Shown here piece after piece: positions 1-11,350 of a stretch of DNA of 64,000 bases. A program made the position numbers and the translations under genes. The first letter of the stretch is position 1; each line of letters starts with the position of its first letter. The stretch covers positions 26,946,001 through 27,010,000 of the forward strand of contig NW_024466599.1 of the NCBI RefSeq assembly GCF_017591425.1, in the 5' to 3' direction. The DNA is from Ochotona curzoniae (lineage: Eukaryota > Chordata > Mammalia > Lagomorpha > Ochotonidae). The notes under the pieces are model-generated. The model worked only from the letters and a program-made list of their open reading frames with translations, was not told the DNA's origin and made no database searches.

Positions 1-660
1 CATAACAGAATACCACAGGCTGGATGGATTAAACAGAAACTTATTTTCTCACAGCTCTGTTCTCAGTCCATTTGGACTGCTACAACAAAAGGCCTTAGAC
101 TGGATCATTTGTAAGAAACAGAGTTCTATCAGTCACACTTACAGAGGCTGGGAAATGCAGGACAAAAGTTCCAGGAGGGTATCCGGTGTCTGGCAAGCAC
201 CTGTTCCTCAAGTGACACCTTCTTTGTGTCCACCCATTGTAGAAGGTGCAAACTCTCTTATAAGAGCCCAACCCTACTCCTGAAGATAGAACCAGCATGA
301 CAATCACATCCTAAAGGTCCAACGTGGCCGTATCTCCAGCTTAGTGATTAGGTTCAACACAGTGATGTGGGGAGGACAGAGCCATCTGGAGTCTGGCAGT
401 TGAGGATCAATAGCAGTGTGGAAGGATTCTTGTGAGGTCCCCCTCCTGGATTACTGATGGCTATCTTTTCACCAAATCTTCCCATGACCTTGACCACTCT
501 GCTCTCGTAGAGCCATTATTTCTCAATCAAACAACAGTCTGATATCTTCACTTTCTGGATTTTCTCTAACCCTCATTATTTCCCAGAAGCCTCATCTCCA
601 AATACCAACACACTGGGGGGAAAAGGCCTCAATAAATGAATTTGGGGGGTGGATATTCAA
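1..660 (-). repeat. Ancient LTR-like repeat (MaLR type suspected)
   Basis: Opens with ATAACAGAATACCACAGGCTGG and an adjacent AACTTATTTTCTCACAG stretch. That is the look of the reverse complement of old mammalian-apparent LTR sequences. Family name is from memory and tentative; the left edge is cut by the window. Confidence 0.45.
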
Positions 661-2085
661 CCCATACTGCTTATGAAGGGACTTTTCATTATTGTTAATC
701 AAAACATTGCTATTTTTTTTTCAAGAAAGGAAGAAATAGCCTGTATGATATTCCCTTGAGCTCTCTCTCTCTCTCTACTGGGTGTTATAACTGTGCATGG
801 CAGAGAGACATCCCAGGATTTGGGGTATACTTATGCCCAACTCCACCAATATCAGAAAACTTTGTTCTGAGCTTCTACTCTCTACTTTGATGCTGGAAAG
901 AGCCTCTGCAGCTCTGAGATGAGCAAATTTGGTTTGGGGAAAGGTTTCTAACTGCAGAAGGCAGAACCACTCTTCCATGGTCCAAAAAACATAATGCAGG
1001 ACATGTGAAGCTGATTTTGTGGTTGGTTTGCTTTCATTGATTTTCATTTGGCACCTGGCACCATGGCTATCTTTCCAAGCTTGACTTCAACCATGCTTCA
1101 GGCACCTGTGACTTGTGACATCTTTCTCCAGTCATTTACCAGGCAAGTACAGCTGCCTTGTAAATTTCCAGAGTGAAGCCAAGGCCCCAAGGGACACACT
1201 TTGGAGGCCACAGGAGGAGTGGCACAGTCTCACAATTCCCTGTGAGCAAAGCTTGAATGATGCCAAATGTTCCGGAGCAGGGAAATCTAAATGGGTCTAG
1301 CACAAGAGCTTTGCCCTTCAAGGCATGCCGTTCTGGCAGGAAGGGAATTGTAGCATTTTTCTCTCCGACTGAATCAAATACAAAGGTCGCTTAGTAGGCA
1401 ATTTGCCATTGCAGGAAAAGCATTCCATTTGTGTGTAGGAGTACATGTGTGTGCATGCTTTCCCACACTCACCAGCAACTGTTGATAACAGCACCCCAAG
1501 CCACCAGACATCTCGTTTCCCCACCTTGAAATGACCTCTCTGCCCTAGAGCAGCCAAAGTATTCCAATGATGGATCATCCCGTCCTGACTGGCCTGGCTC
1601 CCTCGGGCTCTGAAATCTGCATTTCCTTCCTCCCCACCCTTCCCCTCCTCCCAGGCTCTCAGCTCCTGTCACGCAAAGTTACTCAACACCCAGGGGAGGC
1701 TCACAGAAGCCAGGGCACCATATTCCAAGGGCTCTGCACTGCCACCAAGGGGCAGAGAAAGGAAATGACTTCCAGCGTTGGGTACCAGATCCTCTCTTTT
1801 GTGCATCATAACGCCCCCTCCTTCAACCCCTTTCCTTCCTCCCATGCTCTGCAGCCATTGTTCTCCACACACATTTCTGAGATGGAGGAGGGGGACTCCG
1901 TGACACAGATTGCCATGTCAAGATGCCTCATCTTTCGCTGCTTCTCAGAGTACAGCTAAAGTTAAAGCAACCGATGTAGTTCTTTTTGCCCCTCTATTAT
2001 TAAGATTCTTTTCTCTTGGAGGCCTTCGCTGGTACAATCTGATATGCTCTGAAGAACGCAGCTCTAAGACAGTAGGAGCTTATTA
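661..2085. other. Intergenic, no gene seen
   Basis: Mostly unique sequence with a short CT run at 764-777. Open frames here (for example 1567-1959) lack splice context or recognisable protein content. Confidence 0.6.
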
Positions 2086-2412
2086 GATCTTTCTAGCCCC
2101 TATGGAAGGCATTAAGAGACAATAGTCCAACCCTACATTGGACTGTGATTTCAATTCCAGCTGTTTCTGATCCAGCTTCCTGCAAATGCAACCCAAGAGG
2201 CTGAAGATGAGAATTCAGGTGTCTGGGCATCTGCCACTTGTGTGGGAGACCCACAATGAGTTCTAGGTTTTCTGGCATTGGTCTGGCCCAATCCTGTCTA
2301 ATGCAGGCATCTGAAAAATGAGCAAGCAGATAGAAAATCTCTCTTTCTCTCTCATCCTCTCTACCACTCTGCCTTTCTAGTTAGATGAACATAAAATAAA
2401 CCTTCTTTTAGA
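2086..2412 (+). mobile_element. Diverged C-repeat SINE
   Basis: Contains CTGTTTCTGATCCAGCTTCCTGC, a CT-rich stretch at 2338-2356, CTCTGCCTTTCTAGTTAG and a tail near 2395-2412. Confidence 0.7.
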
Positions 2413-3075
2413 ATTCATTATGGCACAAAAACACTGGGAAATCCATGCATATGTGGTATCCTCCAACAGTTCATGAAAAAAACAAATGATTTTTAAGTTT
2501 TTTGCATCACAATGAATTTACTTTTTAATTCCATTTTTCACAAACTTTGTGAAGCACCAGCCAACATTACACTTTCTATTATATTCACCCTACTTTTATG
2601 ATCTAGCTACATTGTTATGTGCCTATCTTTTGAGAGTATTCTTACGAATTCATAACTATCAATTTGCATCAGTTTGTATAATTGATCTTATAATTTAATG
2701 TTCACATTTGCACAGTGGGTCTATGGAAACTCCCAGAAGCACTACTTCTGATCTTCTGGAAGATTGTTTGTTTTCAGACCACAGCAGCAAGATGTCCCCA
2801 GCTCTCCTGATGTTTTCTAGCCCCAGAACCAGAATCAACTAACTTAGAAATTCTTATTGCTTTCTAAAAAAGAACGGACCAAAAATTGCAATCTACACTT
2901 CTCACTGTGCATTACTGTAAAGATATGACTTGTCCTATGACCACAGCTGCTTGGACACTTTTGTGACAGAGTCAGAAAATACATTGCTTAGAGTAGGAAT
3001 TTCAACTGTTTTTTTTTTTTTAAATATAAAGATACTTCAAATATTTTGAGGAAAAGTGAAATTGAAGGATAGGTT
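2413..3075. other. Intergenic, A/T-rich, no gene seen
   Basis: Unique-looking A/T-rich sequence with a T run at 3010-3022. No coding or RNA feature supported. Confidence 0.6.
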
Positions 3076-3345
3076 ACAGATCAGGTGCCTGGTCCATCAA
3101 TTCAGACAACTGCATACCACATAAGAGAACTTGAGTTTAGCACCTGCTCCAACCCCGAGTTTAGCTTCCTGCTAATGTAAACCCTGGAGGGGCAAATCGT
3201 GGCTCAAGGAACTGGGTCCTTGCTTCCCATCCGGGGGCTCTGACCACCTGCTTCCACTGGCTCAGCATGGCCATTGCAGGTTTCTAAGGAGTAAGACAGT
3301 GACAAGGAGTTCTTCCCCTATCTCTCACCTTCAAATAAGCAGTGC
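3076..3345 (+). mobile_element. Diverged C-repeat SINE, plus member of a tail-to-tail pair
   Basis: Shows ACTGCATACCACATAAGAG, TTAGCTTCCTGCTAATGTAA and an end at TTCAAATAAG. The neighbour on the right is in the opposite orientation. Confidence 0.65.
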
Positions 3346-3612
3346 TTTGTCTATTTGAAAGTAAGGGTCATAGAGAGAGGGAAAGACAGAGCAAGATCTT
3401 GCATCTGCTGATTCACTCCCTAAATGGCTGCAACAGTGAGGGCCAAGCCAAGCCAAATTCAGGAGCCCTGAACCTCTTCCATGTCTCCCACATGGGTGGC
3501 AGGGGCCCAAGTACTTCAGCATCCTCTGTTGTTTTCCCAGACACATTCTCAAGAAGGTGAATCAGAAATGGAGCAGCCAAGACTTAAACAAGCCACCCCA
3601 TAGGCTGCCAAC
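3346..3612 (-). mobile_element. C-repeat SINE, minus member of a tail-to-tail pair
   Basis: Begins TCTATTTGAAAG, carries TTCACTCCCTAAATGGC and TCTCCCACATGGGTGGCAGG, and lacks a clear head. Confidence 0.75.
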
Positions 3613-4026
3613 AGCTCTGTCCTTTATGTTGCAAAGCCAGCCCCAGTGGAAAACATTTCTGAGATTCGTCCACAGCATCTTCATAATAGGCATTTTCCAT
3701 GGACTTTTTGAAGATATTTCATATATGTAGATTTCAAAAATCACCCTATTTTTGTTTGTTCAAAATTATTCTTTATTCCCCCAAAAATGTATCTTATCAT
3801 TGCATCCTCCACATTCAGCTAGGGTTTCCTGAGGAAAACGAGAAGTTCCTAGAGACCCTGGAATTGCCAAAGTTCCGATCACAGAGTGAGCTAGAGGCCT
3901 CCAGCCCTGCGTGCGTCAGGACCTGATCGCACAGTCATGCCGAGGCCCTGGGCAAGGCGAGGGCAAGGGCGGCAGTGGCTCAGGGCGAGTTCCTTCTCTT
4001 AGATTGTCACTTCACTTACTGCTCCT

Positions 4027-4344
4027 AATTTTTTTTTCAAATTCTTGTTGGAAAGGCAGATTTATAGAAAGAAGGAGAAGCATTAAGAAAATCCTCTACC
4101 CACTGATTTGCTCCTCAAATGGGAGAGTGAATTCTTCCAAAGCCAGGAGCCAGAAACCAAAAACTTCCTCCAAGTCTCCCACACGGGTACAGGGTCCCAA
4201 GGCTTTGGGCCATCCTCCGCTGTTTTCCCAGGCCACAAGCAGGGAGCTAGATGGAAAGAGAAGCAACCAGGACATGAACTGGTGCCCATATGGGATCCTG
4301 GCACTTGAAGGTAGAGAATTAGCCAATTGAGCTCTCGTGCCCTA
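4027..4344 (-). mobile_element. C-repeat SINE
   Basis: Near full length: T-rich start, TTGGAAAGGCAGATTTATAG, then GGTACAGGGTCCCAAGGC, ending near GCCAATTGAGCTCTCGTGCC. Confidence 0.85.
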
Positions 4345-5045
4345 CCCCCAATCCAACGGCTCCCAATTTGTTCTTTGACTACCAGAAGCAGGGTACCAAT
4401 CACCTAGTTTACTTGGAAATGAGGAGTTTTCCAAGATGAAGGATTTTCCATTTTCAAACTAACACAGTTCCAGGCCAACCAGGATGAGATGGTGACCTAA
4501 CTGCCCATCACCATCAACACACACATACACACAAAGAGTGCGCCAGTAAATTCATAGTAGAACAGACTGAGGCATTCACAGTTTGCACCAAGTGGGGAAA
4601 AGAAGCACCTTGCACACTGCTCGGGAGATTGCCTAAGTACAGAATGCACATGCATTGAAGATGCAACGTAAGACAATCATTGACACAGATTTCGCAGTCA
4701 CACTGCCGTGTGGACAATTCTCCAACACATGCGGCCAAGGCAATTACATGCAAATCCGGAAGATGCCAAGTTGCTTCACCCAGCAAACAGCTGTGAACAA
4801 TTTTCTCATTCAAAAAGCCCTGGTTTTCTGGCTGCAAAGCCTGGTTTTCCTTTCCGGGCTGTGAGATCCCCCATGGAAGGCAGTGGGAAGATGTGCAATC
4901 CATCAGCAGATTCTGCAGGAGCCAGGAAAGGTGTAGGGAGTAAATCCTTGAATGGCCATGCTCGGATTAGCGTCAACATTTGGAGTGAGGGCATAGGAGG
5001 GTACTGCACAGACTTCATGGGAAAGTAGAATTAAAAAATAAGCTT

Positions 5046-5307
5046 AGGGAAAGGCATTGTAGTACAGTGAGCTAATCAACTACTTGGGATGTATGTATCC
5101 CACATCAGTGTCGCCTAAGCCTCCAATCCAGCTTCCTGCTAATGAGTGCCCTGTGAGACAGCAGAACAGGGCTCAGGTACTTTGGTCCTGCCACCATGTG
5201 GGAGATCAAGATACAATCCCTAGCTTTGTGCTGAACTGCCTGCGCTGTTGTGAGCTTTTGGAGAGTGAAGGGGCAGATATAAGCATCTCTCTCTCTCTCT
5301 CTCTGTC

Positions 5308-5344
<37 letters not shown>

Positions 5345-5351
5345 CTCTCTC
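5046..5351 (+). mobile_element. C-repeat SINE with expanded CT tract
   Basis: Head near AGTACAGTGAGCTAATCAAC. The CT tract at 5286-5351 is much longer than in other copies. The A-rich tail is absent because a second SINE abuts it. Confidence 0.8.
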
Positions 5352-5680
5352 GGTTGGCACTGCAGCTCAACAGGCTAATCCTTCATCTGCAGTGCCAGGG
5401 TCCCATATGAGTACCACTTCATGTCCCAGCTACTCCACTTCTGATCCAGTTCCCTGCTTGTGACCTAGGGGAAAAAAGCAAAGAATGGCTCAATCCTAGG
5501 CCCCAGTACCCACAGGAGAGACCCAGCAGAAGCTCCTGGCTCCTGGCTTCAGACAGGTTCAGCTCTGGCTGTGGCAGCCATTTGGAGAGTGAACCAGAGG
5601 ATGGAAGATGTATTTCTCTCTTTGTCTCTCCATCTCTCTGTAAATCTGCTTTTCAAATAAGAATTTAAAAATCTGAAAAT
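5352..5680 (+). mobile_element. C-repeat SINE in tandem with the preceding copy
   Basis: Starts GGTTGGCACTGCAGCTCAAC directly after the CT tract of the upstream copy and ends TTTTCAAATAAGAATTTAAA. Confidence 0.85.
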
Positions 5681-7224
5681 GAATTCTTTCAAATTAATAA
5701 CCAACAAATTCTTTTTCGAAAGAGAAGTTTCTTTGGGTATAAAAAATTTAGGGGTTTTTTGCATAAGAATAAATTTCTCTTTTAATTCATTTTTTCTAGG
5801 AACTTTTTAAAGTGCCATCTATTCCCAGGTTCCCTTTTGAATACTGTTTCTACAACTGTTCTGCATCCAGAGCCTTGGCTACTCAGTGCTGAAGGAGTCC
5901 ACTAACTCTGGGCAGGTCCCAACTGGATCAAAAAGCAGTTCCTGGGGCCTTGAGTAAAAACGGCAAGCCAGAGTCCCACCTGCTTCAACCGCCTAGATAC
6001 TCTGATCCAACAACTGCTTACAGATGAGGAAACTGAGGCCTAGAAAATAAAGTAACTTAACTAAAAGAGATGACTGGATCCTGGGAAATGTGGGACTTAG
6101 AACTCAAATTCTTTGACTCTTTCCAATGACTAAGTTCGATTGCACTGCTCTAAGTTATGCTACACTGCTACTCCAAATGTATGCTTCTTCCTTCACAGAT
6201 TTGAAAGTCAGCCATTTCAGAAACGTAAACACTGAGCGAGAGCTGCCATCCTGAACTTGGAATCACTGAAAGCAGATTTTATCAGGGAAAAAGAACTGGG
6301 AAATCCTCTGTTGATTTCATGGGGCACCAGCAACATTCAAAGCTGAGTTTTGGTTTATCAGCAACATAGCCTTGATTCTAATCAAACAGCAACAACAGAG
6401 CAAGCAAATCGAGTAGATTCGATTACAAGATTGTTTCTTTTCCATTTCTTTAGGTTAAGTGCTCCACCGCTGAACCCAGACAGGATTTTAACAACTGTTA
6501 CTCTAACTGCACTCTCCGCTTACTCTTATCTCCGGGTCTTGACTCTTCCTGCTTTTGCTTCTGTATGTTTACCCCACAGCCTCACATGGCTTCTTGTGTT
6601 CCCTCAGGCTGAGTCTGAACTTGAAGCAGTGTTGCCTCCGTAGAAGCAGTGGGCGCTGGCACAGCCTCGGTCTTGCCTCATCTCTGGTAACTTGAATAGT
6701 GTCTTCCAAAATTCATGTACAACAGAATCTCTGGATGCAACCGTATTTGGCAACAGCAGCTTTGCAGATATAATTAAAGAAGGATTGAGATGACATCACC
6801 CTGGATTATGGTGGGCTCTGGATCCAACCACAGTGTCCTTAAAACTCTCCATCCCATGACTCCAATCGGCCTCACCAGCCTTAGCTTCATCCACTCTTAG
6901 GATCATCCACTCTGCGCCAGCCAACTTTCCTAGCATTTAAGAATATGGCTTCGGCATGTCCCCATGCACAGCCCTGGGAAACCCCTCATGGAACCCACCT
7001 AAACTTGTCCAAGCATCACTTGCCTTCAAAGCATGGCTCAGATTTCAAAATGTTCTCTTCTGTAGAAAATCCTGCCCAGTGCAACCAGGCATGGCACAAT
7101 GTCAGGAAAGACTCCAGATTCACCATCCACATGTACTCCTGTGCTGCCTCTATGTGTGCACGTGTAAGCAGACTTTCCACTGGAACAAAGAAGCCATGTT
7201 GAGCCACGTGTCCAAGTGGTTGTG
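5681..7224. other. Intergenic with MIR-like and LTR-like fragments
   Basis: A MIR-like core (ACAGATGAGGAAACTGAGGC) lies at about 6022-6041. The stretch 6685-6850 (ATTCATGTACAACAG, GTATTTGGCAACAG, GGTGGGCTCTGGATCCAACC) resembles the older LTR-like family also seen at 9896-10235. No gene seen. Confidence 0.5.
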
Positions 7225-7530
7225 GTGGGCCAGCACCATAGCATAGCATGTTAAGCTTCCATCTGTGGAGCCAGCATCCCATATAGATTCTGGTTCATGT
7301 CTCAGCTTCTGATCTAACTCCCTGTTTATGGCCTGAGAAACCATTGCCCAAGTCTTTGTGTGACCCAGAAGTCGTATGGGAGACCCAGAAGAAGCCCCTG
7401 GCTTCAGGTCATCTCAGCTCTGGCTCTTGCTTGCTTCTATTTAAGGAGTAAACTAGCAGATAGAAGCTCGCTTTCATTTTCTCTCTCTGTGTGTAACTCT
7501 ACATCCCAAATAAAAAGAAAACAAATCATT
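7225..7530 (+). mobile_element. C-repeat SINE
   Basis: Reads GTGGGCCAGCACCATAGCAT at the head, AGCATCCCATATAGATTCTGG, and ends CATCCCAAATAAAAAGAAAAC. Confidence 0.85.
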
Positions 7531-8005
7531 AGAATTATATTTTTCTGCTACAATCATTTTCTGGCCCTTACTTCCAAACGCTTGAGTGATGTATGGAATA
7601 AGTGACAATATGTGGAACAAATGACAGATGCTTTGAATCACATAAACAAATACAACACACTGCTCCACCATGCTCCCACCCTAACACAAGTTTTCCCAGC
7701 CTCCACCACCTGGGAAGTAGCCAAGCTGACTTTACCAAGCCCATTCAGAGGCAGAGGAGGGAAGATGCCAAGCCCATTTTGCTGGGATACTGATATTACT
7801 TACTTGAGGGACCTCAGGAGGAAGAAGTCAGAAGTTCCACCCAGTCGAGGGAGAATGGAAAAACAAAAGTCACTCCCATCCTTTGAGGTCATCGTTGCTG
7901 CCACCATCACCCCAAGAGCTGCTTCATTTTGTCAGCTTCATGAAGTCACACTGAACCCCAGCCCATGACCTTGAAATGCTGAAATGGTGAGATTGCCAGC
8001 AATTC

Positions 8006-8175
8006 AGAACTACCAAATTATCAAAACCACTTGAGCAGTGCTGTCGGACAACGCCCCACATCGGGGACCCTCAGATGGTTGGCAGGCTGGGTGGGGCTTC
8101 TCCCTTTATCTCCCCCTTCCACCAAATACAGAAAAAAAATGTGGAAAAAATTGTGGTAAATGGAATGAAAAGGAT
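8006..8175 (+). mobile_element. Fragment of the GC-rich L1-3'-end-like family
   Basis: TATCAAAACCAC, CCCACATCGGGGACC and GGGTGGGGCTTCTCCCTTT match the blocks at 40930-41060 and 55505-55640, so only the last 170 bp of the family is present. Confidence 0.55.
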
Positions 8176-9355
8176 AAGTTTGAGTCTGCAGAATAGGGAG
8201 CACCCACCTTGTACATACACACGTAAGCACATACTGAAAACCACGATTACTTGCTTCTACCAGCAGCACCTGCATCTCTGGGGCTCGTGTGGAGCCAGAG
8301 AGTGCTGACCCAAGTCCAATCCAGACCCTGGGGTGTCTCCTTTTTCCTACTTAATCTTTAAAAGTTACCTTCTTTACCTGTAAATGCTCTCCTTCCTTGC
8401 TCATACCCCTCACCTCACCTCCTCACCCTCCCTTTTCAGCACTAGCACAGCCCCTCAGAATTCCATGAGCAGCAATTGCATGCAATCTTTGGTGTTCCCT
8501 CAGGAATTTGAGACTTGAAACTCAAGGAGCAAAGTTTTGCCCACTGTCGAGCTGAATCTGTCCCTTCTGAGCCGCTGCCGAGCTGATTTCCCTTTTGCAA
8601 CCACCCTGCTGAACCACAAGTGCAATCAAAACTTATCTTTCAAACACTCCTTCCTGCAAGTCTCCACGCATCAAGTAACTGGAATGCACAAGCCACTGAT
8701 CAGATTGTAAAACCACCAAATCTCAGTTGTCAGAAGTGGTTTGAAATTAAGCTGAAAAAGTGTCAGATGGTCTCTCAGGAACAGACGCTGATTGTGGTTG
8801 GGAACCCAAGTGGAAATAGCTGCAGAGGGAATGTCGACCTTCACTAAGGTGTGGGTACTCTCCTCTATCTTGTTCCTGCTGAGGTCGGGGGCCAGTCGTC
8901 CACAGCTGCCCTACATGGCCTCCTCCTAGCTGGAAACACTGGTTCACCACTGAATGTACCTCCAAACAGTAGTTTACTGTAACATGCTTAATTTAATTTA
9001 CCGAGATAAGTACTTCAACCTTGTATATTGGCACAAGCTCACTATAAATACACCAAGAAAAAGGTCCTGTGTAATCTGGCCATTTATGGACACAGCACTT
9101 GGGGAAAGAAATTTCACATTCTCTCCATAAATTAAGAGCTCTCTGTAAGAGCTCTTGTTGAATTATAGCTGACACCAGTATGAACAGCACAGCTGAATTC
9201 TTTCCAGAGCCAGCTCTATAACTCACCCTCTCCCGCACGTCCTCTCTTCTTGAACTTTGCTGTCTTCTCTTAATAAGAGTCACTTACAGGATCCCAATTG
9301 GGGAATATAAGAAGAAATAGTTTAATAACCATTCCAAAACTCACAGCATTGCAAA
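8176..9355. other. Intergenic, no gene seen
   Basis: Unique-looking sequence. Short open frames on both strands have no recognisable protein content. Confidence 0.55.
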
Positions 9356-9676
9356 GAACCAGTTTTTAAATGTGTTTCTTTGAGAGGCACAGAGAGAGAT
9401 AGAGATAGGGAGAAAGACAGACAGACAGACAGACATGTCCACAGATTGAACAGAAATGCCCATAGTAGTGAGAGATGGGTCAAGGCCAAAGCCAAGAATT
9501 GGGAACTCAATCCAGATCTCCCATGTGGGTAGAAAGAACCCAACTACTTGAATCATCACTGCCCCCACCCAGAGTCTGCATCAGTAGGAAGCTGGATCAG
9601 CAGCAAGAGGTGGGTATTGAACCCAGCCCTCTAGTGTGGGTATCTTAACCACTAGACCAAACAACCTGCTCCCCAA
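9356..9676 (-). mobile_element. C-repeat SINE
   Basis: Start with GTGTTTCTTTGAGAGGCACAG, a (ACAG)n-like run at 9415-9434, and end at ACTAGACCAAACAACCTGCTCC. Confidence 0.85.
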
Positions 9677-9895
9677 TCTTGGGTTTAAAGACTATAGACT
9701 TAAAATTGAGTACAGTGTCTACCAGATACTGTGAACGCTACTAAAGTCACTTGAATAAAGTCACTGAGTTTCAGTCTTCTCAATATGCTAACTTCAATAG
9801 GTTCAATCATTAACAATGATTTTTATTATCTTCTAAAGTCTCTTTTAGGTATTGTGATGGATAGAGAGATAAAAAAAGGAAGGGATGGTGATGGG

Positions 9896-10235
9896 GGGGA
9901 TAATGTCATGACTGAACTGTACTTCCCCACCCACCCACCCGTAATTCATCCATAGAAGCTCAAGCCCTCACTACCAAGGAGCAGAGCTGTCTTTGGAGAC
10001 AGGATCTTTAGGGAGACCACTAACATAGTATTAGTGGGCCCTAATCCAATATGACTGATGTCCTTATAAGAATGGAAGATCAGGCCACAATACGCACAGA
10101 AAAATAAAACAGCCATGAATAAATGAAGGAGCAAGACCTTAAAAACCCCAACTGTGCCTCCAGAACTGTGTGGAAATAAATTTCTGCTGTTCAAGTCACC
10201 CAGCCTATAATACTGTGTTACAGCAACTAGGATAA
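9896..10235 (+). repeat. Ancient LTR-like interspersed repeat
   Basis: Contains GTGGGCCCTAATCCAATATG, ACTGATGTCCTTATAAGAA and GTGGAAATAAATTTCTGCTG, in the order typical of an old mammalian LTR family. I suspect the MaLR group but cannot fix the name. Confidence 0.5.
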
Positions 10236-10297
10236 ATGAATGGTTGAGGGTAGATGATGGATGATTGGTAGCCAGATAGATAGAAATGATACGTAGA

Positions 10298-10320
10298 TGA
10301 GAGAGAGAGAGAGAGAGAAA
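10298..10320. repeat. (GA)n microsatellite
   Basis: About eleven GA units within otherwise unique sequence. Confidence 0.85.
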
Positions 10321-11177
10321 TGGGATGAGAGAGACCTGTTATAGCAACAGTCTTGTGCTCCAAGAGGGTGAGCATGTTAGGGGCCTATAATATTGGTCTG
10401 GTACAACTAAGAGTCTGTGTGTTTGCTATGCACATTACAAATGTATCTTCAAATTGTAAATGTGAAAGAGACCCCACTTCTTAAGCCACCTGTTATTTCC
10501 ACAGACGCATGAGACAATTTTGAAAACAGGAGGCTCCCACATGATGTAAGCTCATCGCCAGCTGGACCCTGAACCTTACTCTTAAGCCTTAGTGCTGACA
10601 TGGGCTGGGCAGGCAAGCAGGGAAGGCTTCTACTGCTCAGAAGGTCTGAGTAGTCCAGACCAAAAACAGCAGAGTAAAACCCATGTCCCCTCTCTGAGCT
10701 CACACTCTCCTCTGGGGAGCTAAGGCCTTAAAATTCACAACAGCAAGAGAGATGATCCCAAGGAACAAAAGGAATCTATTCTCTGTGAGGCTGAGAGCAG
10801 TGGAACAACACTTGCTTTCACTGAGTCTTAGCCTGTTACTTCTCAAACCTCCCACAAGATCCTCCAATGTGTGAGGCAGCCCCAAATGGGAGAAAAAGGA
10901 TGCAAGAATCAAAATCCAAATGCCAATGTCATTAATATATAAATGCCATTAAGGGCTCCTAAAATCTCCCCCTGTGTCTTCTGTTTCCTCCCTCTGATTG
11001 TGGGGTGATACTGGTGATACTCATTTTTTTCCCCAGGTATGGAAGGGTTGGGGGAAAGCGAGTAGCCTGGAAAAGGTCCTTAGAAATGCAAGGAGGACTC
11101 CATTTTCATTACCATCAGCAGTTCTTAGAGCAAAACCTAAGAATGCTGCCCAGTGAGCAAATGAGGAGAGAAAAAAA

Positions 11178-11349
11178 GGAAGGGAAGGGAAGGGAAAGGA
11201 AGGGAAGGGAAGGGAAGGGAAGGGAAGGGAAGGGAAGGGAAGGGAAGGGAAGGGAAGGGAAGGGAAGGGAAGGGAAGGGAAGGGAAGGGAAGGGAAGGGA
11301 AGGGAAGGGAAGGGAAGGGAAGGGAAGGGAAGGGAAGGGAAGGGAAGGG
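11178..11349. repeat. (GGGAA)n pentanucleotide array, about 33 units
   Basis: Almost pure repeats of AAGGG over some 170 bp with a single early AAAGG variant. A further GAAAGAAGGGAGGG purine tail follows. Stop codons cannot arise in any frame of either strand within the array, which is why long artificial open frames overlap it. Confidence 0.95.
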
Positions 11350-11350
11350 G

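Noticed and set aside
1567..1959. 130-residue open frame on the plus strand
   Set aside because: No recognisable domain, proline/serine-rich random look, several overlapping frames on the other strand and no splice or polyA context.
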